From the NCBI GenBank assembly GCA_012841865.1, contig DUTX01000073.1, forward strand, positions 1 through 34,631: 34,631 nucleotides of DNA, given 5' to 3'. Below are positions 25,401-32,967 of the stretch, in pieces. Made by a program: the position numbers and the translations under genes. The notes under the pieces were generated by a model. It did not search any database. It was not told where the DNA came from and saw only the letters and a program-made list of their open reading frames with translations. Source of the DNA: Acholeplasmataceae bacterium. Its GTDB lineage: Bacteria; Bacillota_I; Bacilli_A; ML615J-28; CAG-698. Position 1 is the stretch's first letter, and each line of letters begins with the position of its first letter.

Positions 25401-26698
25401 TGAATCAAAATGAAGATTTGATTCGGGTATTTGATATTATTAAAGATCGGAATTTCTTTCCAAATACTGTTTTTAAAATTACCGATTTTTTTAAGATTTT
25501 CTTCAATTTTTCTTAATGCGGAAAGGATTTCAAAATATTCATTCTTATATAATCCCGAAAGATCATCAATATCTAATTTTTCTTTCGGAAGATCCGTAAT
25601 CCGCGCCAGTTTATTAACAATTTCGATAAAACGGAAATCGAGAATCCGTCCTGTCATCGCATCAACATACTTTTTGATGAAACGATAATTCTGATATAAA
25701 TTTTCTGACTGTGTTTCTGTTTCCGTTTCAATATCTGAAGGAAGCAATAATTCTTCTTGGTGAAAGCTTGCAAAAGAGTTTGTAAAGTCAGTCAGATGCT
25801 GTTGCAAACCAATACTTTCAAAGAGCGAATATATTTGTTCCAATGTTTCCTTCATGTTTGAAACATAAAGCACTCTTTTTCCGGAAGCAATCGCATTAAC
25901 CGCAATATTAAACAAGGTTGTGGTTTTGCCAGTTCCGATTCTGCCGGTAAGAACAATATTGTCACCGGAAGCACCTTTATAAACCGCTTGCCTTTGTTTC
26001 CTTGTCAGTTGCGTCGAGTAATAAAGAGGCGGAAAATCAATATCATAAAGAGTATCGGAAAGATAATCCGGAAAACCGCCTTCATAATCAAATAGACTGC
26101 GCTCCAGCTTCATTTCCGGTTCTTTTAAAGCAGCAAAGGTTAGGTAATTTTCCAACTTTAAAGACCCGTATTTTTCAAACTCAAAACAATACTTATCCAA
26201 AGCAAAGACGGAATCAAGTTTTTCGCTGACCGGAATATCAACATTTCTTTGTTGTGCTAAATAATTGTTAAGATAGGAATTTTCGATCGGTCGCGCAATC
26301 TGTTGAATAAAGATACGGTTGTTTTCAAAATATATATTAACCGGCAACAAAGCAATTGGTGAAAAAATTTCACGATTGCTTTCGTCCTTATGATGTAAGA
26401 GACCATGCGTAATAAAAAGTTGGTTATTCTTGTTTTTTTGATGCAATCTTTCAAAGAACAAGAAAGGAAGAACTTTTCTGAGATTGTCATGAGCAATTTC
26501 GAATTTGCCGAGACCGTGATTTTGAATTGGAAAAAAAGCAAGATCTTCATAATCGATCAATTCAAAATTCAACAGCCTTTTCATGACATCATAATCGATG
26601 CTTCCTAATTCTAAATAAGTGCCGTTAAAAGAAAATATGTCCAGCAAATGTTTATTTTCATTATCAAGTATAAATTTATGCAATCCTTCTCTAATCAT
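22406..26698 (-). CDS. DUF4011/COG1112-like superfamily 1 helicase protein, degenerate
   Basis: This 1430-residue protein resembles the large DUF4011-type SF1 helicases. An N-terminal segment (IFSPIALLPVNIYFEN, about 111-126) resembles DUF4011. TRKQRQAV and Walker A TGRIGTGKTT (251-260) with ASGKRVLYVSNMKETLEQI follow. A very long charged, helical/coiled-coil insertion (about 320-1090) precedes LILIDDAHLL (Walker B, DDAH) and VIVAGEQQLL. The late motor motifs are weak: the arginine-finger region expected as LNVAxTRA looks like NLLDILLLCRKKL. The last 90 residues align by pattern with the Vsr-like nuclease tail of this family (YGVLVFWDEEN), but the catalytic acidic/Lys pattern is not evident. 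ATP binding is probably kept; helicase and nuclease activity are doubtful. The family includes phage-defence and DNA-repair proteins. It is the first gene of the ank-cdaA unit. Confidence 0.7.
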   Translation of the reverse strand: MIREGLHKFILDNENKHLLDIFSFNGTYLELGSIDYDVMKRLLNFELIDYEDLAFFPIQNHGLGKFEIAHDNLRKVLPFLFFERLHQKNKNNQLFITHGLLHHKDESNREIFSPIALLPVNIYFENNRIFIQQIARPIENSYLNNYLAQQRNVDIPVSEKLDSVFALDKYCFEFEKYGSLKLENYLTFAALKEPEMKLERSLFDYEGGFPDYLSDTLYDIDFPPLYYSTQLTRKQRQAVYKGASGDNIVLTGRIGTGKTTTLFNIAVNAIASGKRVLYVSNMKETLEQIYSLFESIGLQQHLTDFTNSFASFHQEELLLPSDIETETETQSENLYQNYRFIKKYVDAMTGRILDFRFIEIVNKLARITDLPKEKLDIDDLSGLYKNEYFEILSALRKIEENLKKIGNFKNSIWKEIPIFNNIKYPNQIFILIHQVQKSYSVFQEEKEILEKQFGLKPISNYAYLKSVFRDLKGLDINAFPLSWVNSEDFNQAQEEFRNLKSQIYQIQEMEYLLASRYEQDDSFAIEAEYNALLGPFFTENDFEKINRLFAERAELKVIINKITVQLNIYRKTLKRIINFLNWEFPQTNYVLEEIKDLNQIIQTTKISSEFISIVTLGKFEEVSKKLLTLIYEIETAEAEIATLFNKEDFGTSKDLDQDIANLERFVNNQPLKRSAYRLFVNIKKENPNAYQALKQNLKRYRELKNTISTKAQEFKKITGFDFEIGVYENLQKFNNYFNNLSNKLIKSKFLKFFKSVLKITPEDSRAKRNYRNFFDLFSKAYFLLNIYYQELIAYGFLEEKTEFLDKIKDIEAIQRYLDNLYHSRDRFSKIKKNKETEVVTAEDYYEFYKLSSGINEKKAALRNNNKYRYLYGKLYEEYETNINNISRFLQAFKLYSDCFDNEEKLIESLNENTHQELIKHLEVCEEASENLSEVFKLYFKIFRDSVSKYYYSEFEVILESLAQLVNSKDELINYLGVTDNLRVLSRYRLNKLIDLIINLDNSENLSLNFQYTYLETIRDIYLEKHPYLADYQVLETCLDTTMNFEKEVLKAIGNKFVRKIKRQSNTKFSVYGIRNLDYAAYLRRTYGIKHLILCDTQILNNFLNPAQFDLILIDDAHLLNANNYYRALEGKQVIVAGEQQLLSTVANNLISWVSNSKSIVLDFRFIPTPRNLLIHMPGIRGLTYADYKSNFGIEVSSEKAADYIERILMETNDEVLNVFISDIGHQKQLYETLAKLLLAKGYEEAEIIEIFKKRLNICDLAHEYLFDADYNLLVLEDYYQIEFDFDVANLLDILLLCRKKLVILDNNNLLESETKTKFLEEIREVISHKDAYLPKHAVGAVNELVKRLEAAGIKVYSSSVLSLLLQKDERFYGVLVFWDEENTDYEILNEFRENYLISKDMLEIFIVWSFELMGSVEKTAERIVKGMNDA

Positions 26699-26746
26699 AA
26701 TTTTTTCCTAAAAAATATACTATTTTATTATTTCCTTACTTGAAAT

Positions 26747-26755
26747 ATTATATCA
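26747..26755 (-). promoter_or_regulatory. Extended -10 promoter of the helicase-ank-cdaA unit
   Basis: Minus-strand TGATATAAT (TG-n-TATAAT) lies about 49 bp before the helicase start, in a very A-rich gap. The -35 (TATGTT-like at 26775-26770) is weak. An AGGA site lies 8 bp before the ATG. Confidence 0.5.
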
Positions 26756-26845
26756 TATTTTCAAAGAAAAACATAATTATTCTAAAAACAGATCTGAAAA
26801 AAGCAAGCCAAAATAAAAAATGAAAACAGATTGAGAAAAAAACAC

Positions 26846-26861
26846 TTATACATATGTATAA
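26846..26861. promoter_or_regulatory. 16-bp perfect palindrome, possible operator
   Basis: TTATACATATGTATAA is a perfect inverted repeat in the gap between the Clp-like gene and the helicase gene, about 95 bp upstream of the helicase -10. In such AT-rich DNA it could arise by chance. Nothing else is visible in 26760-26924. Confidence 0.35.
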
Positions 26862-26924
26862 AAAAGCCTTAATAGATAAAAAAGAACACATTTTATTTAA
26901 TGATTATTTCCTTGTATAAAAAAG

Positions 26925-26953
26925 AAAAATCGGATCGTTTAATCCGATTTTTT
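26925..26953 (-). terminator. Rho-independent terminator of the Clp-like gene
   Basis: AAAAATCGGA (26925-26934) pairs with TCCGATTTTT (26943-26952) around an 8-base loop, 2 bp after the minus-strand stop, followed by a T-rich run on that strand. Confidence 0.88.
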
Positions 26954-26954
26954 G

Positions 26955-28919
26955 TCATTTTTTCATCTCAAATAAAACCTTATCGTCCACATATTTTATC
27001 ACATAAGTTCGATTCGGTTTGAAATTATCGAGGTTGCTTATCTCTGTTAAAACCTTTGTATAAGTTTTTTTATCAAGAGCCGCAATATCCAAAACTAGAT
27101 TATAGTTATGGGTTTTCATTCTTTCTAAAACTTGATGAAGTTTTTCAAGATAATAATTATTTTTTCTTATACCAATGATAACTTCATCAATTGCAGGCAG
27201 AATTTTATTGCTTGTTGTGCCGTCAGAATTCAAATAACCGATTGCATTTTTAAGGTCTGTTTCCAGAAAAATAAAGATGGAATTTCTAAAATTAATTGTT
27301 CTCCCCTTAGAATCAATAACGCTGCCTTCATTAAGAATACTCTCGATTTGGTTGGTAATGTTTTTGCTTCCGGAATAAAAATTTTTAATGACAATAACCG
27401 TAATCGGATATTTCAAGACATGCTCGGTCAAGATTCCTCCGGATTCATAACCAACATAACCGGCCGGTGCTCCGATTAAGGAAGAGGTATGAAAGCTTTC
27501 ATGAAACCTTGCTAAATCAATTTTTAAAATCACTTCATCTTTAATGTTAAAAACATGTTTAAAATCTTCGATTATTAATTCTAAATTGTCTTCGGATATT
27601 TGAATATTTAGAATGGTTTTTCTGATTCCCAGATTAATAAAATATTGATAATAATATTTTGAAAGATTTTGAAAGTTGGGAACAGTTTTTATTTCTTTAT
27701 AAACTTTATCGTATCTGATTCCTAAATTTTCAAAGACAATCTTATCAACATCGGCTTTTGAAACATTTTTTCGCCCCGCAAGACGGCAAACCAAACCCGC
27801 TTCATCCATAATATCAATTGCTTTATCGGGAAGTTTTCGGTTTGCAAGAAAACCGGAAGAAGAAACAATATACCTTAAAATATGATCTTTATATTTAACT
27901 TTATGAAATTCTTCATATTTATTAGCAATTCCGCTGATAATCTCAAAAGCTTCTTCCTGAGATGCTTCATCTACAAAAACATTTTGAAAGCGCCGAGATA
28001 AAGCTTTGTCTTTTTCAATATAGCGATAATATTCTTCGAGAGTGGTGGCGCCGATACATTTAATTTCCGAACGAGCCAGAATCGGTTTGAGGATATTTGC
28101 GATATCTAAGGTTCCTTCGCTGGAACCGGAACCGACGATATTGTGGATCTCATCTATGAAAATTACTGAATAAGGATTTTTAATTCTATCGATTACTTCA
28201 ATTAATCTTTCTTCCAAATCGCCACGGTATTTTGTTCCGGCAATAATCATACCTAAATCAAGCCGATATATATTTATCTTCGGATTAACTTTAAGCATCT
28301 TCATTGCGACCCCTTCAATTAAGGCGCTCTTCCCGACACCGGCACTGCCGATTAACATCGGGTTATTTTTTTGCTTTTTAGAAAGAATCCGGATAATCTT
28401 ATCAATGATATCTTCACGACCGATAAAGGGATTCAAGCGATCTAATTTGGCTTCTTTTGTAATATTGACTAAGTAATTATTGTTTAAATCATCGGAAGAC
28501 TGTAAAGAATAAATATTATTTAACTCTTCTAAAAGCACCCCGATATCTATCTCGAGTCTTTCCAGAATATTCAAGGCAACAGAGGCCGGTGTGGTAAGCA
28601 AAGCATAAAATAAATGTTCGGAGAAGACATATTTGCTTTTTTCCAAAATTGCGATTGCTTTCGCATTCTTAATAATTTCAATTAATTTTAAAGTATAATT
28701 ATTAGCATAGTTTTTTCTGAGCAAGATTATTTTCGAGATTTCGTTTTCAATATCTTTCTTCGACACTCCATATTCTAATAATAATTCTGAGCTGAGCGAA
28801 TCCTTGGTATTTATTAGCGCTAGCAATAGGCTTTCGCTTCCGACCACCCCGAATCTGATTTTTTCTGCTTCTACAGTCGCCATAATCTTCTGACTTTGAT
28901 GATCAAATTCAGGAAACAA
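26955..28919 (-). CDS. Clp/Hsp100 ATPase with degenerate second AAA+ domain
   Basis: This 654-residue ClpC-like protein has an N-terminal Clp repeat domain (about 1-140) and an intact D1 ATPase: Walker A GSAGVGKS (191-198), pore loop GTKYRGDLEERL (228-239), Walker B VIFIDE (252-257), sensor ATT (291-293) and RR (309-310). The ClpC middle domain is missing. D2 (about 425-600) keeps the pore loop GYVGYESGG (487-495), SKGRTINFRNS and IDEVIIG, but I find no Walker A, the DE of Walker B reads KN (VIVIKNF), and sensor-1 TSN reads LETD. IGYL (560-563) sits where the ClpP-docking loop would be. ClpC is normally about 810 residues. The start is TTG (28919) with GAGGTG five bases upstream. It probably remodels proteins using D1 only. 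Confidence 0.82.
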   Translation of the reverse strand: MFPEFDHQSQKIMATVEAEKIRFGVVGSESLLLALINTKDSLSSELLLEYGVSKKDIENEISKIILLRKNYANNYTLKLIEIIKNAKAIAILEKSKYVFSEHLFYALLTTPASVALNILERLEIDIGVLLEELNNIYSLQSSDDLNNNYLVNITKEAKLDRLNPFIGREDIIDKIIRILSKKQKNNPMLIGSAGVGKSALIEGVAMKMLKVNPKINIYRLDLGMIIAGTKYRGDLEERLIEVIDRIKNPYSVIFIDEIHNIVGSGSSEGTLDIANILKPILARSEIKCIGATTLEEYYRYIEKDKALSRRFQNVFVDEASQEEAFEIISGIANKYEEFHKVKYKDHILRYIVSSSGFLANRKLPDKAIDIMDEAGLVCRLAGRKNVSKADVDKIVFENLGIRYDKVYKEIKTVPNFQNLSKYYYQYFINLGIRKTILNIQISEDNLELIIEDFKHVFNIKDEVILKIDLARFHESFHTSSLIGAPAGYVGYESGGILTEHVLKYPITVIVIKNFYSGSKNITNQIESILNEGSVIDSKGRTINFRNSIFIFLETDLKNAIGYLNSDGTTSNKILPAIDEVIIGIRKNNYYLEKLHQVLERMKTHNYNLVLDIAALDKKTYTKVLTEISNLDNFKPNRTYVIKYVDDKVLFEMKK

Positions 28920-28949
28920 AACTTCACCTCTTTCATTCTTTCTATTATC

Positions 28950-28955
28950 ATTATA
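28950..28955 (-). promoter_or_regulatory. Putative -10 of the Clp-like gene
   Basis: A perfect minus-strand TATAAT lies about 30 bp before the TTG start. The -35 is not convincing. I saw no CtsR heptad or CIRCE-like operator around it. Confidence 0.4.
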
Positions 28956-28990
28956 TGAAAAAGACTTTATTAATTCCCTTTAATAAAAAA

Positions 28991-29036
28991 TGAAAACGAC
29001 TTTCATCGAGTAAATGCTTTTTTTATTTGTCGTTTT
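28991..29036. promoter_or_regulatory. Inverted repeats between clp-like gene and nrdJ
   Basis: TGAAA-ACGAC-TTTCA (28991-29005) is a 5+5 inverted repeat, and AAAACGAC (28993-29000) recurs inverted as GTCGTTTT (29029-29036). They fill the space upstream of both divergent promoters, and the second arm ends just before the nrdJ -10. They could be an operator for nrdJ or for both genes. I could not match them to a known NrdR box. Confidence 0.4.
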
Positions 29037-29040
29037 ATAG

Positions 29041-29046
29041 TATAAT
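29041..29046 (+). promoter_or_regulatory. -10 element of nrdJ
   Basis: Plus-strand TATAAT lies 41 bp before the chosen nrdJ start. The -35 position is occupied by a T-run. Confidence 0.5.
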
Positions 29047-29087
29047 ATAACATATACAAATTTTAAGAAATGAGAGGTTTAAGACAT

Positions 29088-31613
29088 ATGGGCAACACAA
29101 CATATTCAAAAAAATTAATCGAAAAATTAAACGCTGATATTATTAAGTACTTTCCGCATTTGTTCTTGATTGATGAAGCTTATATGTTTAAAACCTTTTC
29201 CAACGTATCTCGCTTGGTAATGCTGGATCGCTATTCTCAAAAAGATATCAACCATGTTTCCTTAGGCATCGGCGATTTGGTAATTGTTGTCGTTAAGGAT
29301 GATCCGAAATTTCCCACGCGCGGCATCGGTAATATAGTCGGCCTTGACGAGGAATATGCTTATATAGAGTTAGAAACCGAATACGCAGGAATGTGCGAAG
29401 ATCTCGGTCCCGATAATATTATTAAAAGAAGAATTAACGAAGTTGATAAGCCGCTCGAACTCTTTTATGAACAAATCTGCCATCGGGTTGCGAATAATCT
29501 AGCTCAAGGGGAGACGGTTGAAATCGTCAATCAATTCTTCTACGAATTGAATGAAATGAATGTCGTTCCCGCCGGAAGAGTCCTTTTCGGAGCCGGTTCC
29601 CAAACTGCCGTTACCTATTTTAATTGTTTTGTCATGCCGTTTATTCACGATTCTCGAATCGGAATCAGCATGCACCGACAAAAAGTAATGGAGATCATGT
29701 CCCGCGGTGGCGGTGTCGGCACCAACGGTTCGACCTTGCGGCCAAAAAATTCGCTTGCGAAAGGGGTTAACGGTAAATCAAGCGGCGCAGTCAGTTGGCT
29801 AAATGACCTGTCTCAGCTGACCCATCTTGTGGAACAGGGGGGGTCGCGTCGGGGTGCACAGATGATTATGCTTGCCGATTGGCATCCTGACATCATTGAG
29901 TTTATCGTCAGCAAGATGCAGAATCCGCGAATTCTTCTCTTCTTGATAAATAATCTTACTGATCCCGACATTATTGCTGCAGCAAAAAATAAATTGAAAT
30001 TTATTCCGCTTTCTCCCGAAGAAGTGGAAATCTATGAAAAGATTGTTGAACTCGGTGAGACCAATCCCGATCTCGTCAGCAAAGCTACGCTCAAGCGAGC
30101 AACAGAGGTTTTAAGAGACCAAGGGTTCTTCCAAGTCCATCAGCCCGAATATCTTTCCGGTGCTAATATTAGCATCGCCATTACAAAAGAGTTTATGGAT
30201 GCTGTTGAAAATGATTTGGATTATCAACTGCGTTATCCAGATATTGATAATTATTCAAAAGGCGAAAAAGCCGCTTATGATGAAAAGTGGCATCTTATTG
30301 GCGATGTACGATTTTGGGAAGAAATGGGCTATCCGATTAAGGTTTATAAAACAATCAGAGCCCGCGAACTTTGGAATTTAATCAATATTTGTGCAACCTA
30401 TTCCGCTGAGCCCGGAATCTTCTTTATTGACAATGCGAATGAAATGACGAATGCGAAAGCATACGGCCAACAGGTTGTCTGCACCAATCCTTGCGGTGAA
30501 CAGCCTCTTGCTGCTTATTCAGTCTGTAATTTAGCAGCTATCAATCTTTCCAATATGGCTGATTTTGAAAACAAAACTGTCGATTGGGAAAAATTAAGAA
30601 AAACAATTCGGACAACCATTCGCATGCAGGATAATGTTATCGACAGGACCACTTATTTCCTGGAAGAAAACCGTATCCAAGCGCTCGGAGAAAGAAGAAT
30701 TGGCATGGGTGTTATGGGCTTACATGACCTAATCATCTATTGCAATTTACGGTACGGAAGCAAGGAAGCCAATAAATTTGTTGACAAATTGTTTGAATTT
30801 TTAGCCTACACGGCTTATGAAACTTCAATTGAACTAGCCAAGGAAAAGGGCAGTTTCCCCTTCCTTGACCAATACGGTTCCAGAAAGAAATTTATTGAAA
30901 CCGGTTATATGAAACAGATGCCGGAACATATCCGGGAAAGCGTCTTAAAACACGGTATCAGAAACTCACACTTGCTTACAATCGCTCCGACCGGATCTAC
31001 CGGAACCATGGTCGGCGTCTCCACCGGACTAGAGCCTTACTTTGCCTTTAAATATTATCGCAGCGGTCGTTTAGGTAAATTTATGGAAGTCAATGCACCG
31101 GTTGTTGATAAGTATCTTGAACTCCATCCCGAATATACCCATGAAACTCTCCCCAACATTTTCGTCTCCGCAATGGATCTGACCGCCGAAGAACATGCCG
31201 ATGTTCAATGCGTCATTCAACGTTGGGTCGATTCTTCAATCTCCAAAACTGTCAACGCACCACGCGGTACATCCGTTGAGGAAGTTGAAAAACTTTACTT
31301 CCGCTTATACAAAGGCGGAGCTAAAGGCGGAACTGTTTATGTGGACGGAAGCAGAGATACACAAGTCTTAACTCTCAAGAAGGATGACGTTCTTCCCAAG
31401 CAAGTCGAACTTACTGATCTCGGAATTGAAATCGAAGAAAAAAATGTTCAAAAAGAAAAAGACGAAATTAACCCGCCGACAACAAAGGCCAACCGAAACA
31501 TCGGTACCGAAATCGGCGATATCTGCCCGATTTGTCTGGAAGGAACAGTCGAAGATATCGGCGGCTGCAATACTTGTACTAATTGCAACGCTCAGTTAAA
31601 ATGTGGACTATAA
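29088..31613 (+). CDS. nrdJ: Adenosylcobalamin-dependent ribonucleotide reductase (class II)
   Basis: NrdJ reduces ribonucleotides to deoxyribonucleotides using coenzyme B12, independent of oxygen. From ATG 29088 it is 841 residues. The N-terminal half has the class II core (AGRVLFGAGSQ, YFNCFVMPF with a conserved redox Cys, MSRGGGVGTNGSTLRP). The active-site loop is CTNPCGEQPLAAYSVCNLAAINL (about residue 466), and IAPTGSTGTMVGVSTGLEP is the phosphate-binding end. The C-terminus has the Cys-rich tail CPICLEG...CNTCTNC that relays electrons. There is no ATP-cone domain. ATG 29088 is preferred to ATG 29070 because the GAGAGG site lies between them, nine bases before the former. No other RNR gene and no B12 riboswitch-sized leader is present (leader about 35 bp). 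Confidence 0.96.
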   Translation: MGNTTYSKKLIEKLNADIIKYFPHLFLIDEAYMFKTFSNVSRLVMLDRYSQKDINHVSLGIGDLVIVVVKDDPKFPTRGIGNIVGLDEEYAYIELETEYAGMCEDLGPDNIIKRRINEVDKPLELFYEQICHRVANNLAQGETVEIVNQFFYELNEMNVVPAGRVLFGAGSQTAVTYFNCFVMPFIHDSRIGISMHRQKVMEIMSRGGGVGTNGSTLRPKNSLAKGVNGKSSGAVSWLNDLSQLTHLVEQGGSRRGAQMIMLADWHPDIIEFIVSKMQNPRILLFLINNLTDPDIIAAAKNKLKFIPLSPEEVEIYEKIVELGETNPDLVSKATLKRATEVLRDQGFFQVHQPEYLSGANISIAITKEFMDAVENDLDYQLRYPDIDNYSKGEKAAYDEKWHLIGDVRFWEEMGYPIKVYKTIRARELWNLINICATYSAEPGIFFIDNANEMTNAKAYGQQVVCTNPCGEQPLAAYSVCNLAAINLSNMADFENKTVDWEKLRKTIRTTIRMQDNVIDRTTYFLEENRIQALGERRIGMGVMGLHDLIIYCNLRYGSKEANKFVDKLFEFLAYTAYETSIELAKEKGSFPFLDQYGSRKKFIETGYMKQMPEHIRESVLKHGIRNSHLLTIAPTGSTGTMVGVSTGLEPYFAFKYYRSGRLGKFMEVNAPVVDKYLELHPEYTHETLPNIFVSAMDLTAEEHADVQCVIQRWVDSSISKTVNAPRGTSVEEVEKLYFRLYKGGAKGGTVYVDGSRDTQVLTLKKDDVLPKQVELTDLGIEIEEKNVQKEKDEINPPTTKANRNIGTEIGDICPICLEGTVEDIGGCNTCTNCNAQLKCGL

Positions 31614-31615
31614 AC

Positions 31616-31645
31616 AGGGAAGTATAAATAAACTTCCCTTTTTTA
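31616..31645 (+). terminator. Terminator of nrdJ
   Basis: AGGGAAGT (31616-31623) pairs with ACTTCCCT (31632-31639) around an 8-base loop and runs into seven Ts. It begins 3 bp after the stop codon. Confidence 0.9.
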
Positions 31646-31661
31646 AAGATAATAAGTTAAG

Positions 31662-32954
31662 ATGAAAGTGATGATTATGGATAAAGCGATGATTATTGCC
31701 GTGAATACAGGAAAACCGGCAAACGAATTTAATGAAGAATTAAGCGAATTAATAAAACTCTGTGAAGCTTGTGAAATCGAAGTGCTCGATACACTAACAC
31801 AAAACCTATCTAGAATTAACCCCAATACCTATATCGGCAGCGGAAAGGTCCAAGAGATGAAACTTTTGCTTGAAAGCGAAGAGTGCGGTATCGTTGTTGT
31901 AAACGATGAACTTTCCCCTCTGCAAGTCAGCAATTTGGAAAAGGAACTTGGGGTTGATGTCTTTGACCGCACTTATATTATTTTAGAAATCTTCAGCAGA
32001 AGAGCAAGAACAAAGGAAGCAAAACTTCAGGTTCAACTAGCTTCTAATATTTATCAATTACCCCGATTAGTCGGAGCCCACAAACACCTCTCCCGGCAAA
32101 GAGGAACCGGATCGGGTGCTTTGCATGGACGTGGGGGCGGAGAAATGAAGTTGGAGCTTGACAGAAGACTAATCTCCAAACAAATTAATGATATTAAAGC
32201 AGAACTGAAGGAATTAAAAAATTTAAGAAAAACCCAAAGAAAACTAAGAAAAAAACAAGGAATGAAGGTTGCCAGTTTAGTTGGCTACACCAACTCCGGA
32301 AAGTCATCAACTTTAAATGCTCTCCTTTCCTATTCTATTTCAAAAAGAAAAGAGGTTTACGAAAAAGATATGCTTTTCGCAACCCTCGAAACTTCAACGC
32401 GACTTGTAAAAACGGAAAACAATCTTAGCTTTCTTCTTACCGATACTGTCGGTTTTGTAAATAAACTTCCCCATCAGCTTGTTGAAGCATTTAAATCGAC
32501 TCTGGAAGAAATTTCTGAAGCAGACCTAATCTTACACATAATTGACAGTTCTAACCAAAATTATGAAAAACAAATCGAAGTAACTAACCGCGTTCTTAAA
32601 GAACTAAATGCTGATAAAATACCGATGATTTATGTTTTCAATAAAATTGATTTATTGGAAGATGGGTTTTTCATTCCACCTCTTTATGAAAAGGCTATAA
32701 AAATTAGTGCCAAAAATGGTGACAACCTTGATTTGCTTTTAACCATGATTGAAGATGAACTTTTTCAAGATTATCGTTTGCTATATCTTAAACTGCCTTT
32801 TTCAAGAATTGATTTATATTCTAAAATTAAAGAAAATGCCATTATTGAAGAAGAGTTAATTGAAGAAGACGGATATTTATTAAAAACTAAAGTCTCAGAT
32901 CATCTCTATGAACTTGTCCATAAATACCATATAAATAAAGACCGGAAAAACTAA
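31662..32954 (+). CDS. hflX: Ribosome-associated GTPase HflX
   Basis: HflX is a GTPase that splits stalled or stressed 70S ribosomes. The N-terminal HflX domain (NPNTYIGSGKVQEM, VVNDELSPLQVSNLE, DRTYIILEIFSRRA, AKLQVQLA, RGTGSGALHGRGGGE) is followed by a basic helical linker and the G domain: G1 GYTNSGKSS, G3 DTVGFVNKLP, G4 NKIDLLE. About 430 residues is the usual Bacillota length. The start is uncertain: ATGs lie at 31662, 31671 and 31677. The third has AAAGTGAT upstream at plausible spacing, and the first has only a weak site. No separate promoter is obvious after the nrdJ terminator, so expression may depend on read-through. Confidence 0.95.
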   Translation: MKVMIMDKAMIIAVNTGKPANEFNEELSELIKLCEACEIEVLDTLTQNLSRINPNTYIGSGKVQEMKLLLESEECGIVVVNDELSPLQVSNLEKELGVDVFDRTYIILEIFSRRARTKEAKLQVQLASNIYQLPRLVGAHKHLSRQRGTGSGALHGRGGGEMKLELDRRLISKQINDIKAELKELKNLRKTQRKLRKKQGMKVASLVGYTNSGKSSTLNALLSYSISKRKEVYEKDMLFATLETSTRLVKTENNLSFLLTDTVGFVNKLPHQLVEAFKSTLEEISEADLILHIIDSSNQNYEKQIEVTNRVLKELNADKIPMIYVFNKIDLLEDGFFIPPLYEKAIKISAKNGDNLDLLLTMIEDELFQDYRLLYLKLPFSRIDLYSKIKENAIIEEELIEEDGYLLKTKVSDHLYELVHKYHINKDRKN

Positions 32955-32967
32955 TCCGGTCTTTTTA
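32937..32967. terminator. Bidirectional terminator between hflX and the membrane-protein gene
   Basis: AAAGACCGGA (32937-32946) pairs with TCCGGTCTTT (32955-32964) around an 8-base loop that contains the hflX stop codon. A and T tracts flank it, and it also directly follows the minus-strand gene ending at 32965. Confidence 0.9.

Noticed and set aside
22406-28919. A complete phage-defence island built on the helicase and Clp-like genes
   Set aside because: No nuclease, methylase, toxin or cyclase/effector pair typical of known defence systems is evident, and base composition and codon use look like the neighbours. Kept only as a hypothesis around the cdaA unit.
28920-28990. CtsR or CIRCE operator for the Clp-like gene
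   Set aside because: No GGTCAAA-type tandem heptads and no CIRCE inverted repeat are present upstream of the TTG start.
29047-29087. Cobalamin riboswitch upstream of the B12-dependent nrdJ
   Set aside because: The leader between the -10 and the start codon is about 40 bases, far too short for a cobalamin riboswitch, and no B12-box-like sequence was seen.
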